From positions 1 through 48,136 of the forward strand of contig NZ_JADIJE010000018.1 of NCBI RefSeq assembly GCF_015278315.1: a DNA stretch of 48,136 nucleotides. The letters are read 5' to 3'. Each line of letters opens with the position of its first letter. The first letter of the stretch is position 1. Positions 1-7,822 of this stretch are shown here, piece by piece. A program made the translations under genes and the position numbers. The notes under the pieces are model-generated. The model was given only the letters and a program-made list of their open reading frames with translations, was not told the DNA's origin and did not search any database. This DNA is from Microbacterium ureisolvens. GTDB taxonomy: Bacteria > Actinomycetota > Actinomycetes > Actinomycetales > Microbacteriaceae.

Positions 1-91
1 GATCGCCCGGATCGCCGAGTACGGCGAGGAGCGCGAGCGTCTCCTGGCCGAGCTGACGGCGGCGCAGAGCGAGGTCGAGGCGCTCAGCCGC
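1..91 (+). other. Coiled-coil-like coding fragment at window edge, probably not part of infB
   Basis: Reading from base 2 on the plus strand gives about 30 codons rich in Glu, Arg, Leu and Ala (it begins IARIAEYGEERERLLAEL), a typical charged coiled-coil pattern, and almost every third codon position is G or C. In the infB frame on the other strand the same bases give a sequence unlike IF-2 with many A/T third positions. The change happens near base 91, where the Ala/Pro-rich IF-2 linker begins. I infer a chimeric contig end or a local rearrangement in low-complexity DNA. Nothing identifies the protein family. Confidence 0.4.
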
Positions 92-400
92 GGCGGGCGC
101 AGCCGGAGCAGCCGGACGGGCCGGGCCGGGCTTCGCAGCCGGACCGGGCCGGGCCGCGGGCGCGCCGGGCTTGGCCGCGGGCGACGCAGCCGCGGGCTTG
201 GCCGAAGCGGGGGCCGCGTCAGCGGACTTGGCCGCGCCGTCGGCCTCGAGCGCGGCGCGGAGCTTCCGCGCCACGGGGGGTTCGATGGTGGACGAGGGGC
301 TCTTGACGTATTCGCCGAGCGCCTTCAGCTTCTCGAGCGCGACCTTGCTGTCGACTCCGAGCTCGGAAGCGATCTCGTGCACGCGTGGTTTGGCAGCCAC
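1..400 (-). CDS. infB: Translation initiation factor IF-2, N-terminal part (cut by window edge)
   Basis: IF-2 is the GTPase that places initiator tRNA on the ribosome. Only the N-terminus is present. It starts with GTG at 400, preceded by a clear AGGAG ribosome binding site (404-410 region), and reads (M)AAKPRVHEIASELGVDSK, the conserved IF2_N domain, followed by ALEKLKALGEYVKSPSSTIE and then a long Ala/Pro/Gly linker typical of actinobacterial IF-2. The GTPase domains lie outside the window. From about base 91 downward the frame no longer looks like IF-2 (see the edge fragment). It is the third gene of nusA-ylxR-infB, 91 bases after ylxR. Confidence 0.9.
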   Translation of the reverse strand, partial: MAAKPRVHEIASELGVDSKVALEKLKALGEYVKSPSSTIEPPVARKLRAALEADGAAKSADAAPASAKPAAASPAAKPGAPAARPGPAAKPGPARPAAPAAPAAAERLDLALRRRQLGQETLALLAVLGDPGD

Positions 401-412
401 AAATTCTCCTGT

Positions 413-426
413 CTGGGTCTACCCAG
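413..426 (-). promoter_or_regulatory. Small hairpin just upstream of the infB ribosome binding site
   Basis: CTGGGT and ACCCAG form a 6-bp inverted repeat with a 2-base centre immediately before the AGGAG sequence of infB. It could affect ribosome access or be an RNA-processing point in the nusA-ylxR-infB transcript. Function is inferred only from position. Confidence 0.3.
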
Positions 427-491
427 GCAGGGCAGACCGTTAATTGCGGACGGGTCTCATTTCGAGCCGTTCACTTTGTTTCCATAGCCGT

Positions 492-743
492 TCAGCCTTT
501 TCGCTGGATGTGCTTTTCGATGGTCTGCGTGTCAAGCGGGCCTGACACACGCAATGCCCGCACGAAGGCGCGACGCCGGATGGCGGCATCCACGCACTCC
601 CGCGTCTCGTGCACCCACGCGCCTCGTCCGGGCATCGACGCACGCTCGTCGGGGACGAGGACGGAATCGATGGAGACCACCCTGAGAAGGGTGGACCGGG
701 GAGCACGCGTACGGCATCCGACGCACGTTCGTACAGGCTCCAT
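492..743 (-). CDS. ylxR: YlxR family RNA-binding protein (RNase P modulator RnpM type, DUF448)
   Basis: An 83-residue protein starting MEPVRTCVGCR, the signature opening of the YlxR/DUF448 family, followed by the conserved GRGAWVH motif (about residues 40-46) and a helical C-terminus. Family members bind RNA; the Bacillus homologue has been linked to RNase P activity. It sits between nusA and infB exactly as in most Gram-positive bacteria and is presumably co-transcribed with them. A 7-bp hairpin lies in the 73-base gap after nusA. Identification is firm; the molecular role in this organism is inferred. Confidence 0.92.
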   Translation of the reverse strand: MEPVRTCVGCRTRAPRSTLLRVVSIDSVLVPDERASMPGRGAWVHETRECVDAAIRRRAFVRALRVSGPLDTQTIEKHIQRKG

Positions 744-751
744 TCTACATG

Positions 752-770
752 CCGGGGCGCTATGCCCCGG
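752..770 (-). repeat. Hairpin in the nusA-ylxR intergenic gap
   Basis: CCGGGGC and GCCCCGG form a perfect 7-bp stem around the loop GCTAT. It is inside the operon, with no T-run on either side, so an attenuator, RNase site or mRNA stabiliser is more likely than a strong terminator. Confidence 0.4.
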
Positions 771-816
771 ACCCCCTTCTTCTACATGCCCCGGCTGAGG
801 ACTCGGCGACAGCCGG

Positions 817-1806
817 TCAGCTGTCTTCGAGGATCGAGTCGGGCTGGATGTCGATCTTGGCGCCGGTCAGCTTGGCGGCCAGGCGGGCGTTCTGCCCCTC
901 CTTGCCGATGGCCAGCGACAGCTGGTAGTCGGGCACGAGCGCGCGGACGGCCTTGTTCGAGGCATCCAGCACGAAGCTCGACGTCACCTTCGCCGGCGAC
1001 AGCGCGTTGGCGACGAACTTCGCGAGTTCGGGGTCGTAGTCGACGATGTCGATCTTCTCGCCGCCGAGCTCCTCGGTGACGGCGCGCACGCGGCGGCCGA
1101 GCTCGCCGATGCACGCGCCCTTCGCGTTGATCGACGGGTCGTTGGCCTTCACGGCGATCTTCGTGCGGTGCCCCGCCTCGCGGGCGAGCGACACGATCTC
1201 GACGAGGCCGGCCGGGATCTCGGGCACCTCGAGCGCGAACAGCTTGCGGACCAGTCCAGGGTGCGTTCGCGACACGGTGATCGCCGGTCCCTTCGCGCCC
1301 TTGGCGACCGAGGTGACGTAGACGCGCAGGCGCGAGCCGTGCGCATAGTCCTCGCCGGGCACCTGCTCCTCGGGGGGCAGGATCGCCTCGACCGTGCCGA
1401 GATCGACGTGGACCATGCGGGGGTTCGGCCCCTGCTGCACGACGCCGGCGACGATGTCCCCCTCCTTGCCGCGGAATTCGCCCAGCACGGCGTCGTCGGC
1501 GATGTCGCGGAGCCGCTGGCTGATGACCTGCTTCGCAGCGAACGCGGCGATGCGGCCGAAGTCCTCGGGGGTCGACTCCTCTTCGCCGATCACGGCGCCC
1601 TCGTCGTCGAGCAGGGGGATGAACACGGCCACGTGACCGGTCTTGCGGTCGAGTTCCGCGCGGGCGCCTTCGGGCAGCTCGCCCGTGGGCGAGGTGTGCT
1701 TCGCATAGGCGGTCAGGATCGCCTGTTCGATGATCCGCACGAGCTCGTCGAAGGGGATCTCCTTCTCGCGCTCGACGGTCCGCAGCAGTCCGAGATCGAT
1801 GTCCAC
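817..1806 (-). CDS. nusA: Transcription termination/antitermination factor NusA
   Basis: NusA binds RNA polymerase and nascent RNA and modulates pausing, termination and antitermination. The 329-residue protein has the usual actinobacterial order: N-terminal RNA polymerase-binding domain (about 1-110, MDIDLGLLRTVEREKEIPFDEL), S1 domain (about 115-190) and two KH domains (about 200-320, including LAIGKEGQNARLAAKLTG). The C-terminal acidic repeats of proteobacteria are absent, as expected for this phylum. The GTG start at 1806 is set by a GGAGG sequence seven bases upstream. A -10-like TAATGT lies at 1862-1867, so the operon probably has its own promoter. The usual upstream partner rimP is missing here. 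Confidence 0.96.
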   Translation of the reverse strand: MDIDLGLLRTVEREKEIPFDELVRIIEQAILTAYAKHTSPTGELPEGARAELDRKTGHVAVFIPLLDDEGAVIGEEESTPEDFGRIAAFAAKQVISQRLRDIADDAVLGEFRGKEGDIVAGVVQQGPNPRMVHVDLGTVEAILPPEEQVPGEDYAHGSRLRVYVTSVAKGAKGPAITVSRTHPGLVRKLFALEVPEIPAGLVEIVSLAREAGHRTKIAVKANDPSINAKGACIGELGRRVRAVTEELGGEKIDIVDYDPELAKFVANALSPAKVTSSFVLDASNKAVRALVPDYQLSLAIGKEGQNARLAAKLTGAKIDIQPDSILEDS

Positions 1807-1861
1807 AGTGGCCTCCGTATTCAGCTCTCACCAGCGCGTCGCCGCGCGCCGGAACCCTCCA

Positions 1862-1867
1862 ACATTA
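1862..1867 (-). promoter_or_regulatory. Candidate -10 box of the nusA-ylxR-infB operon
   Basis: TAATGT lies about 55 bases before the nusA start codon, in the gap after the lipase gene. It matches the TANNNT pattern seen at many genes here; no convincing -35 hexamer is visible. Confidence 0.4.
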
Positions 1868-1920
1868 CCGGATGCCCCGTCCCACGGTGCTGTGCAGTCC
1901 CCGAGGCCCGATCGTGAAGG

Positions 1921-1937
1921 GCCCCGCTCGGTGGGGC
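1921..1937 (-). terminator. Weak hairpin after the lipase gene
   Basis: GCCCC and GGGGC form a 5-bp stem with a 7-base loop directly after the stop codon of the HdeD/lipase gene. There is no U-tract. It would separate the lipase transcript from nusA. Confidence 0.3.
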
Positions 1938-1945
1938 GGCGGCGA

Positions 1946-3814
1946 CTACGACGACGCGCAGTCGTCGACGTGGGTGGCGGCACGGCCGAGCCGCGCATCC
2001 GTCCAGTCGATGAGGACCGGCACGAAGTGCGAGCCGGGCAGCAGGGTCCGCAGATGGTCGTAGCCGCGGTACTCGAGGCTGCGCACCTGATTGCCCTCGG
2101 CGCAAAGCCGCTCGACGAACTGGCGCTGCAGGTGCGGCGGGATCACCTCGTCCTCGTCGCCCCACGCGATGAGGATCGGCTGCGACCACGGGCCGGTCGG
2201 CGTGTTGTCGGCGAGACGGCGGCCGAGCGCGCCGGCAGTGAGGTCGCCGACGAAGAGCGGGCGGTCCTCCGAGACGCCCAGCGCCGTGGCGACGGAGACG
2301 ATCACGCCGGGCTCGGTGGGACAGCGCTGCGTCATCTCCCGCACGATCGCCTCGGAGCCCGGCGCGATGTAGCGCGCCAGGTCGACGTCGGCGTACGTGT
2401 CGGCGTACGGCACCAGCACCCACGAGATGAGGATCGACAGCAGCGCGTTGGCGTCGCCGCTGGTCAGCTCCTCCGCGAGCTCCACAGGCTCCGCGGCCGG
2501 TGCGAGCACCGCGGTGCCGCGCACGTCCAGTCCGGGCGCGTAGTCCTCCGCGATCTGCGAGGTCCACAGCGCCGCATGCCCACCCTGCGAGTGGCCCCAC
2601 ACCGCGGTGCGGCTCGACAGCGTGACCCCCTCGAGTTCACGCGCCGCGATCGCGGCGTCGAGGGATGAGCGCGCCTCGCCGCGACCGATCAGATAGGGGA
2701 AGACGCCCGGCGCTCCCTGGCCCGAGTAGTCGGACGCGACGACCACCCATCCGCGCGAGATGGCCTGATCGAGGCCCGGGATCGCCCACCTCGTGGCGGA
2801 CGCGTCGCGCAGGCTCGGCGCGCATCCGCGCGCGACCCCGGTCGTGCCGTGGTTCCACACCACGACGGGCCGTGGGCCGGGCGGGGGGTCCTGCGGCACG
2901 ATGACGAGTGCGCTCGCGACGGCCGGCTGGCCGACCGCGTCGCGCGTCGTGTACAGGATCCGGTGCACGTCGGCGCCTGCCGGCTGCTGGCCCGAGAAGT
3001 CGTCGGCGCGGATCAGTCGTCCATGCTCGTACGGCACCACAGCCGGCGGGTCGTAGAACGCGTCGACCACCTGCGCGCCGTCCTGGAGCCACGCGTTCGC
3101 CCACCATCCCCCCGCTGCCAGCGCGATCAGCAGCGCCGAGAGCGCGTACCGCCCCGCGGCGAGCCACGCGGCGCGAGCCCTGCTGCGCCGAGGCGCAGCA
3201 TCCGCCCCTCCTCCCTCGCCACTCGGGCGACCCGCGGCCGGCACCGACCGCCTGCCCTCCACGAACGCGCGGACGGCTCGCATCAGCAGCGTCGCGCCGA
3301 AGACGATGGTGCGCACTCCGAAGATCACTGCGACCACGAGCACGGTCACGTCGGGCCAGGCGTACGACAGGATGGCGAAGGTGACCTGCGTGGCGCCCCA
3401 CACGCCCGCCAGCACTCGCTGGCTCACCGTGCCGCCCGCCACAGCGTCGTAGAACGATGCCAATCCCCCGAGCACGAGCAGGATCGCGATGATCTGCGGC
3501 AGGAGCTCGAGGGTGCGGCCGAGACCGAGCAGGATCGCCAGCCCCAGCACCATCCACGCCACGCCGAACGCGACACGGGACCACAGCGGCGTCTCCGGCG
3601 CGGCGAACATGCGCGCGAAGCCGGAGAAGACCGCGCTGAGTCCCACGTAGACGGTGAGCAGCACGAGCGACGTGAGCGGCCGCGTCACGATGAGCAGTCC
3701 CACCAGCAGCGAGAGCGCACCCACCAGGACCAGCACGACCGGCGGTGCCCCGCGCACGAGGCGCGGCACGATGCTCCACCCGGTCGCGGGCTGGCGAGGG
3801 GCCTGCCGGATCAT
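1946..3814 (-). CDS. HdeD-like membrane domain fused to a secretory lipase-type alpha/beta hydrolase
   Basis: A 622-residue two-part protein. Residues about 20-185 contain six hydrophobic helices with the pattern of HdeD/DUF308 proteins. A seventh helix near 220 (ALSALLIALAAGGWW) leads into an exported hydrolase of the LIP/secretory lipase family: VVVWNHGTTG near 310, nucleophile motif GHSQGGH with Ser near 409, Asp in AWGDEDEVIPP and His in GYDHLRTLLPGSH near the C-terminus. The catalytic part should face outside the cell. The first ATG (3823) overlaps a -10 box TATCAT (3822-3827), so I prefer ATG 3814, seven bases after it, as a leaderless start. Substrate unknown. Confidence 0.85.
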   Translation of the reverse strand: MIRQAPRQPATGWSIVPRLVRGAPPVVLVLVGALSLLVGLLIVTRPLTSLVLLTVYVGLSAVFSGFARMFAAPETPLWSRVAFGVAWMVLGLAILLGLGRTLELLPQIIAILLVLGGLASFYDAVAGGTVSQRVLAGVWGATQVTFAILSYAWPDVTVLVVAVIFGVRTIVFGATLLMRAVRAFVEGRRSVPAAGRPSGEGGGADAAPRRSRARAAWLAAGRYALSALLIALAAGGWWANAWLQDGAQVVDAFYDPPAVVPYEHGRLIRADDFSGQQPAGADVHRILYTTRDAVGQPAVASALVIVPQDPPPGPRPVVVWNHGTTGVARGCAPSLRDASATRWAIPGLDQAISRGWVVVASDYSGQGAPGVFPYLIGRGEARSSLDAAIAARELEGVTLSSRTAVWGHSQGGHAALWTSQIAEDYAPGLDVRGTAVLAPAAEPVELAEELTSGDANALLSILISWVLVPYADTYADVDLARYIAPGSEAIVREMTQRCPTEPGVIVSVATALGVSEDRPLFVGDLTAGALGRRLADNTPTGPWSQPILIAWGDEDEVIPPHLQRQFVERLCAEGNQVRSLEYRGYDHLRTLLPGSHFVPVLIDWTDARLGRAATHVDDCASS

Positions 3815-3821
3815 CCGCCCC

Positions 3822-3827
3822 ATGATA
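3822..3827 (-). promoter_or_regulatory. Leaderless-type -10 box (TATCAT) of the HdeD/lipase gene
   Basis: TATCAT is followed by 7 bases and then ATG 3814. It argues against the ATG at 3823, which lies inside the box. Confidence 0.5.
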
Positions 3828-3948
3828 GGCGCGCGTCCTGTGGCGCGACTGAGCCGTCCGCTCGGCGCAGTCCGTGTCGCGATCGCGCGCCGGGGTTGCC
3901 AGCCGACCGCCGGCGCGTCAAGTCCGTGCCCACCGGCCGCTCGCGGTC

Positions 3949-3954
3949 TACCGT
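3949..3954 (+). promoter_or_regulatory. Leaderless-type -10 box (TACCGT) of the DUF1206 gene
   Basis: TACCGT, then 6 bases, then GTG 3961. The same hexamer and spacing occur at rseP. Confidence 0.55.
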
Positions 3955-3960
3955 GAGGGG

Positions 3961-4797
3961 GTGAAGAGCCGGGAGAGCGTCAAGGCGAATGCGAAGCAGT
4001 TCGCCCGCGACGCGGAGTCCAACTCGGCCTTCGAAGTCCTGGCGCGCGCAGGGTATGTGGCGAACGGCATCATCCACGCGCTGATCGGGATCATCGTGCT
4101 GGTGATCGCATCCGGCGGCCGCGGCGAAGGCGATCAGGCGGGCGCCATGAAGGCGGTGGCCGGCGCTCCTGCCGGTTTCGTGGTGCTGTGGCTGATCGCC
4201 ATCGGCCTGTGGGCGCTCGGCGTGTGGCACGCGGCGGAGGGGCTGCTCGCGCGCGACCGCTCCGGCGACACGAAGGGCGCGGCACGCAAGTGGGGGCGGC
4301 GGCTCGCCGAATGGGGACAGGCCCTGGTCTTCGTCCTCCTCGGATTCATCTCGGCCGCGGTCGCCATCGGCGCACGACCGGATGCGGAGCAGACGGCCGA
4401 AGACGCGAGCCGCAGCCTGCTCCAGCTTCCCGGAGGTCCGATCCTCCTGGCCCTCATCGGCGTGGGGATCGGCATCGGCGGTGTCGCCTTCATCGTCATG
4501 GGCGTGCTGCGCAGCTTCCGGAACCGGATCGAGACTCCGGACGGCAAGCTCGGGCGCGCCGTCGTGGTGCTGGGCATCGTGGGCTTCGTCGCGAAAGGGG
4601 TGGCGCTCACGATCATCGGCGTGCTCCTCATGGTCGCCGCGATCGGCGACGACGCCGACACCGCCGGCGGTCTCGACGGCGCCGTCGACGCGCTGCTGGA
4701 TCTGCCGCTGGGTCCCGCCTTGGCATGGATCGTCGGTGTGGGCTTCCTCGCCTACGCGGTCTTCACCGTCGCCCGCGCGCGCTTCGCACGGATGTGA
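3961..4797 (+). CDS. DUF1206 domain membrane protein
   Basis: A 278-residue integral membrane protein with three copies of a two-helix unit: ARAGYVANGIIHALIGII near residue 28, GQALVFVLLGFISAAVAI near 120 and VLGIVGFVAKGVALTIIG near 205. This threefold arrangement is the hallmark of DUF1206. The function of the family is not established. It is transcribed divergently from the HdeD/lipase gene; the two -10 boxes are about 120 bases apart. GTG 3961 is chosen because it follows TACCGT by six bases and the family's N-terminal similarity begins soon after; an in-frame ATG at 3874 adds only a basic, unconserved stretch. Confidence 0.85.
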   Translation: MKSRESVKANAKQFARDAESNSAFEVLARAGYVANGIIHALIGIIVLVIASGGRGEGDQAGAMKAVAGAPAGFVVLWLIAIGLWALGVWHAAEGLLARDRSGDTKGAARKWGRRLAEWGQALVFVLLGFISAAVAIGARPDAEQTAEDASRSLLQLPGGPILLALIGVGIGIGGVAFIVMGVLRSFRNRIETPDGKLGRAVVVLGIVGFVAKGVALTIIGVLLMVAAIGDDADTAGGLDGAVDALLDLPLGPALAWIVGVGFLAYAVFTVARARFARM

Positions 4798-4849
4798 GCA
4801 CGGGACGGCCGCCCCGCGCGGCTCGCTGCCAGGCGCCACAGCGGAGATA

Positions 4850-4863
4850 GGTCGCGGCATCCG
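4850..4863 (-). repeat. Intergenic copy of the 14-base motif CGGATGCCGCGACC
   Basis: Exact match (reverse orientation) to a motif found seven times in the window. Here it lies in non-coding DNA between the DUF1206 gene and the oxidase gene, so codon choice cannot explain it. Confidence 0.7.
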
Positions 4864-4912
4864 TCCTGTCAATACTCTGGCGAAGGCGACCGTCCGCGAC
4901 GAGCCTGAATTT

Positions 4913-5434
4913 ATGACGAACACAGAGGAAGATCTCGTGACGGGACCCGAGGCGATCGCGCGGGTCAAGGAGCTCGTCGAGGACATCGACTTCACCATGC
5001 TGACCACCCGGGATGCGGAGGGGAACCTCGTCAGCCGCCCGATGAGCACACGGCAGATGGATGACGCCGGCGACATCTGGTTCTTCACGCTGGCGGGCAC
5101 CAGTAAGGTCGCCGAGTCGCAGGCCGATCCGCAGCACGATGTGGGGCTGGCGTACCTCGACTCGAAGGGCCACCGCTACGTCTCCGTGGCCGGGCGGGCC
5201 GAGGTCGTTCGCGACGAAGCGAAGATGAAGGAGCTCTACTCCCCCGACCTCGACATCTGGTTCGAGGACGGTCTTGACACCCCCGGCATCGTGCTGCTGC
5301 GCGTCACACCGGTGGAGTGCGAGTTCTGGGAGCCGAAGCACGGCAAGCTTGTGACGGCCGCGGGCATGCTGAAGGCTCTCGTCACCCGCGACACGCCCGA
5401 CGACACCATGTCGCACGGCAAGGTGCACTGCTGA
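4913..5434 (+). CDS. Pyridoxamine 5'-phosphate oxidase family (general stress protein 26-like) flavin-binding protein
   Basis: A 173-residue split-barrel protein: DIDFTMLTTRDAEGNLVSRPM near residue 24 is the typical first barrel strands, followed by IWFFTLAGTSKV and VGLAYLDSKGHRYVSVAGRAEV, the pattern of general stress protein 26 (pyridox_oxase_2). Such proteins bind FMN or F420-like cofactors; the substrate is usually unknown. ATG 4913 is used, but GTG 4937 has a better placed GAGGAA sequence and would shorten the protein by eight residues. A possible -10 TACTCT lies at 4874-4879. A strong hairpin terminator follows. Confidence 0.85.
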   Translation: MTNTEEDLVTGPEAIARVKELVEDIDFTMLTTRDAEGNLVSRPMSTRQMDDAGDIWFFTLAGTSKVAESQADPQHDVGLAYLDSKGHRYVSVAGRAEVVRDEAKMKELYSPDLDIWFEDGLDTPGIVLLRVTPVECEFWEPKHGKLVTAAGMLKALVTRDTPDDTMSHGKVHC

Positions 5435-5442
5435 GACGCCGA

Positions 5443-5476
5443 GGCGCCGCGCCCCCGGAGACAGGGGCGCGGCGCC
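5443..5476. terminator. Bidirectional terminator between the oxidase gene and phoX
   Basis: GGCGCCGCGCCCC and its exact complement form a 13-bp stem with an 8-base loop, centred between the ends of two convergent genes. Confidence 0.85.
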
Positions 5477-5494
5477 TTCGTGCGTATCGGCGGG

Positions 5495-7555
5495 TCAGGC
5501 GCGGTACACCTGGACCACCGACGGGCGCGGCGCGTTCGGCACGTCACCCGGCTCGGCCGAGCCGTAGTCGGGGAACAGCGACGTGGGCGCTGCGAACGAG
5601 CCGCCCTCACCCGGATGCTGCACGGCGACGAAGACCATGCCGTCCTTGTCGTGGATCACCGGGCCGCAGGTCTCGGCTTCGCGGGGCACGGCCAGGAACT
5701 GCTGGACGTGACCGCGCTCGGCGCCCTCCAGGGGCACCAGGAACAGCCCGTCGTTGTAGCCGATGGTGCTCGGGGCGCCGTCGGTGGAGATCCAGAGGTT
5801 GCCCGCCGAGTCGAACGCGACGTTGTCGGGGCAGGAGATGGGCGACACGAGCTCCTTCGGGAAGCCCGCGAAGTACGAGTTCGCGAACACGGCGGGGTCG
5901 CCGCACAGGAGCAGGATGCTCCAGCCGAAGGTGGTGCCTGACTGCCCGGCCGTCTCGGTGAGCTCGATGACGTGGCCGTAGCGGTTGCCGGTGACGGGGT
6001 TCGCCTCGTCGAGGGTCGCCGCCGACCGGGCCGAGTTGTTGGTCAGCGCGAGGTAGACCTTGCCCGTCTTGGGGCTGGGCTCGACATCCTCCGGACGGTC
6101 CATCTTCGTGGCGCCCACCGCGTCCGCCGCCAGACGGGTGTGGACGAGCACCTGCTCCGTCGTGAAGCCGGGGACGACGGACTGGCCGTTCTGCGTGAGC
6201 GGCTCCCACGTGCCCGAGCCATCGAACAGCCCGTCGGAAGGAAGTGCGCCGGTGCCGGTGATCTCGCCCGTCGAGTTGCCCTTGAACTTCGCGACGTACA
6301 GGTCGCCTTCGCTCAGCAGCTCGAGGTTCTTCTTGCGCGAGCCCGAGATCTTGTTCTTCGAGACGAACTTGTAGAGGTAGTCGTTGCGCTCGTCGTCGCC
6401 CATGTAGGCCACGACGCGGCCGTCCTCGCCGACGATGACGTTCGCACCCTCGTGCTTGAAGCGACCCATCGCCGTGTGCTTGCGCGGCGTCGAGGTCGGG
6501 TCCTGCGGGTCGATCTCGACGATGTAGCCGAAGCGGTTGGGCTCGTTGACGTAGTCGGGGTTGTGCGCGTCGAAGCGCGGGTCGTACTTCTCCCAGCCCG
6601 TCTCGGTCGAGGTCGACGCCGTCGACTGGTAGCGCCGCTGGGCGGGGGTGTCGGCCGCCCACGCGAAGTAGCCGTTGAAGTTCTCCTCGCCCGAGAGGAT
6701 CGTGCCCCACGGGGTCGTGCCGCCGGCGCAGTTGCCGAGCGTGCCGTGCACCCACCGGCCCTCGGGGTCGGCGGCGGTCTTGACGAGGTCGCTGCCGGCG
6801 GCGGGACCGGTGAGCTCGAACACCGTCTCGACGGTGATGCGCCGGTTGCGCTTGCCGTCCACGACGTACGACCAGGGCGCTCCGGTGCGCTTGCGGGTGA
6901 TCTCGACGACCGACATGCCCTGAGCCGCCTTGAAGATGTCGCCGCGGCGGCGGAGCTCGGCCGGGTCGGACGACGGCGGGAACATGATGCCCGGGTTGCA
7001 GTACTCGTGGTTGTTGACCAGCACGCCGGTCTTGCCGCTCGGGTCGGCCACGATGTCGAGGTAGTCGCTGTTGTAGCCGAACTGCACGGCCTGGGCGGCG
7101 GGCGACTGCGCGTTGATGTCGAAGGCGGGAGCGTTCGAGAACAGCGGGTCGCCCCAGCGGATGATCGGCTGCCACGTGTAGCCGGAGGGGACGACGAAGT
7201 CGTCGACGAACCGGTTCACGGGCGAGATCGCGTCGAACGGGAGGCTGCCGTTCACCGGACGCGCGAAAGCGGCGCCCGCTCCCCCGATGCCCGACGAGCC
7301 CGGCCCCGAGAGCGGCGTCTGACCGCGCAGGCCGCCGACCGCGATGGCGACGGCGCCCGCGGCGCCAAGCCCGAGGAGCGCGCGGCGCGACAGCGCGGCC
7401 GAGGCCACCTCCTGGAACGTCTCGTTGTGCGACGAGTTGCACTCCGGCCCCAGGCACGCGTTCGCGCACTTGAGCTGGCACGTCACGGCGAGGCGCTTGC
7501 CTCGCGCGTGGTCGGCCAGGGGAAGAGTACGGCGGAATCCTTCGACGATGCTCAC
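5495..7555 (-). CDS. phoX: PhoX family alkaline phosphatase, Tat-exported
   Basis: A 686-residue extracellular phosphatase of the PhoX (DUF839) family, which releases phosphate from organic esters using Ca and Fe. A twin-arginine motif SRRALLG at residues 56-62 precedes a hydrophobic segment, so it is folded before export. The N-terminal Cys-rich stretch (TCQLKCANACLGPEC, 25-39) is typical of actinobacterial PhoX. Internal signatures include NHEYCNPG, GWEKYDPRFDAHNPDYVNEPNRFG (quoted in part), MGRFKHEGANV and DNVAFDSAGNLWISTDG. GTG 7555 has an AGAGGA ribosome binding site. A PHO-box-like repeat 75-90 bases upstream suggests control by PhoP under phosphate limitation. Confidence 0.94.
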   Translation of the reverse strand: MSIVEGFRRTLPLADHARGKRLAVTCQLKCANACLGPECNSSHNETFQEVASAALSRRALLGLGAAGAVAIAVGGLRGQTPLSGPGSSGIGGAGAAFARPVNGSLPFDAISPVNRFVDDFVVPSGYTWQPIIRWGDPLFSNAPAFDINAQSPAAQAVQFGYNSDYLDIVADPSGKTGVLVNNHEYCNPGIMFPPSSDPAELRRRGDIFKAAQGMSVVEITRKRTGAPWSYVVDGKRNRRITVETVFELTGPAAGSDLVKTAADPEGRWVHGTLGNCAGGTTPWGTILSGEENFNGYFAWAADTPAQRRYQSTASTSTETGWEKYDPRFDAHNPDYVNEPNRFGYIVEIDPQDPTSTPRKHTAMGRFKHEGANVIVGEDGRVVAYMGDDERNDYLYKFVSKNKISGSRKKNLELLSEGDLYVAKFKGNSTGEITGTGALPSDGLFDGSGTWEPLTQNGQSVVPGFTTEQVLVHTRLAADAVGATKMDRPEDVEPSPKTGKVYLALTNNSARSAATLDEANPVTGNRYGHVIELTETAGQSGTTFGWSILLLCGDPAVFANSYFAGFPKELVSPISCPDNVAFDSAGNLWISTDGAPSTIGYNDGLFLVPLEGAERGHVQQFLAVPREAETCGPVIHDKDGMVFVAVQHPGEGGSFAAPTSLFPDYGSAEPGDVPNAPRPSVVQVYRA

Positions 7556-7629
7556 GGGCGTCCTCTCTGCGTGCACAACGGCATGTGTGTCGGGGTGGCG
7601 CCAGCCTGATCCCGTGCCGCGACGGCGGA

Positions 7630-7646
7630 GGTAACCGCAGGTGAAC
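7630..7646 (-). promoter_or_regulatory. PHO-box-like direct repeat upstream of phoX
   Basis: On the phoX strand GTTCACC, four bases, then GTTACC: two half-sites with an exact 11-base period, the arrangement described for PhoP sites in Streptomyces and relatives. It lies 75-91 bases before the phoX start codon. Confidence 0.65.
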
Positions 7647-7724
7647 GGCGGGCGACGAGAACATGAGAACGACCTCATGAGCAGAACGGATGCCTCGCCA
7701 CACGCCGTGCGCGTGCGGCGGCGT

Positions 7725-7798
7725 CTGCGAACCCTGGGCACGCCCATGGCCCGGGCGGCGGCTGCGAACCCCGGGCACGTCCCATGCCCGCCGCGACC
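7725..7798. repeat. Degenerate 37-base tandem duplication
   Basis: Two successive units begin CTGCGAACCC and continue with GGGCACG and CCATG at the same offsets; the copies differ by a few substitutions. Non-coding. Confidence 0.55.
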
Positions 7799-7822
7799 GC
7801 GGACGCTTGCTCCGACCGCGCG

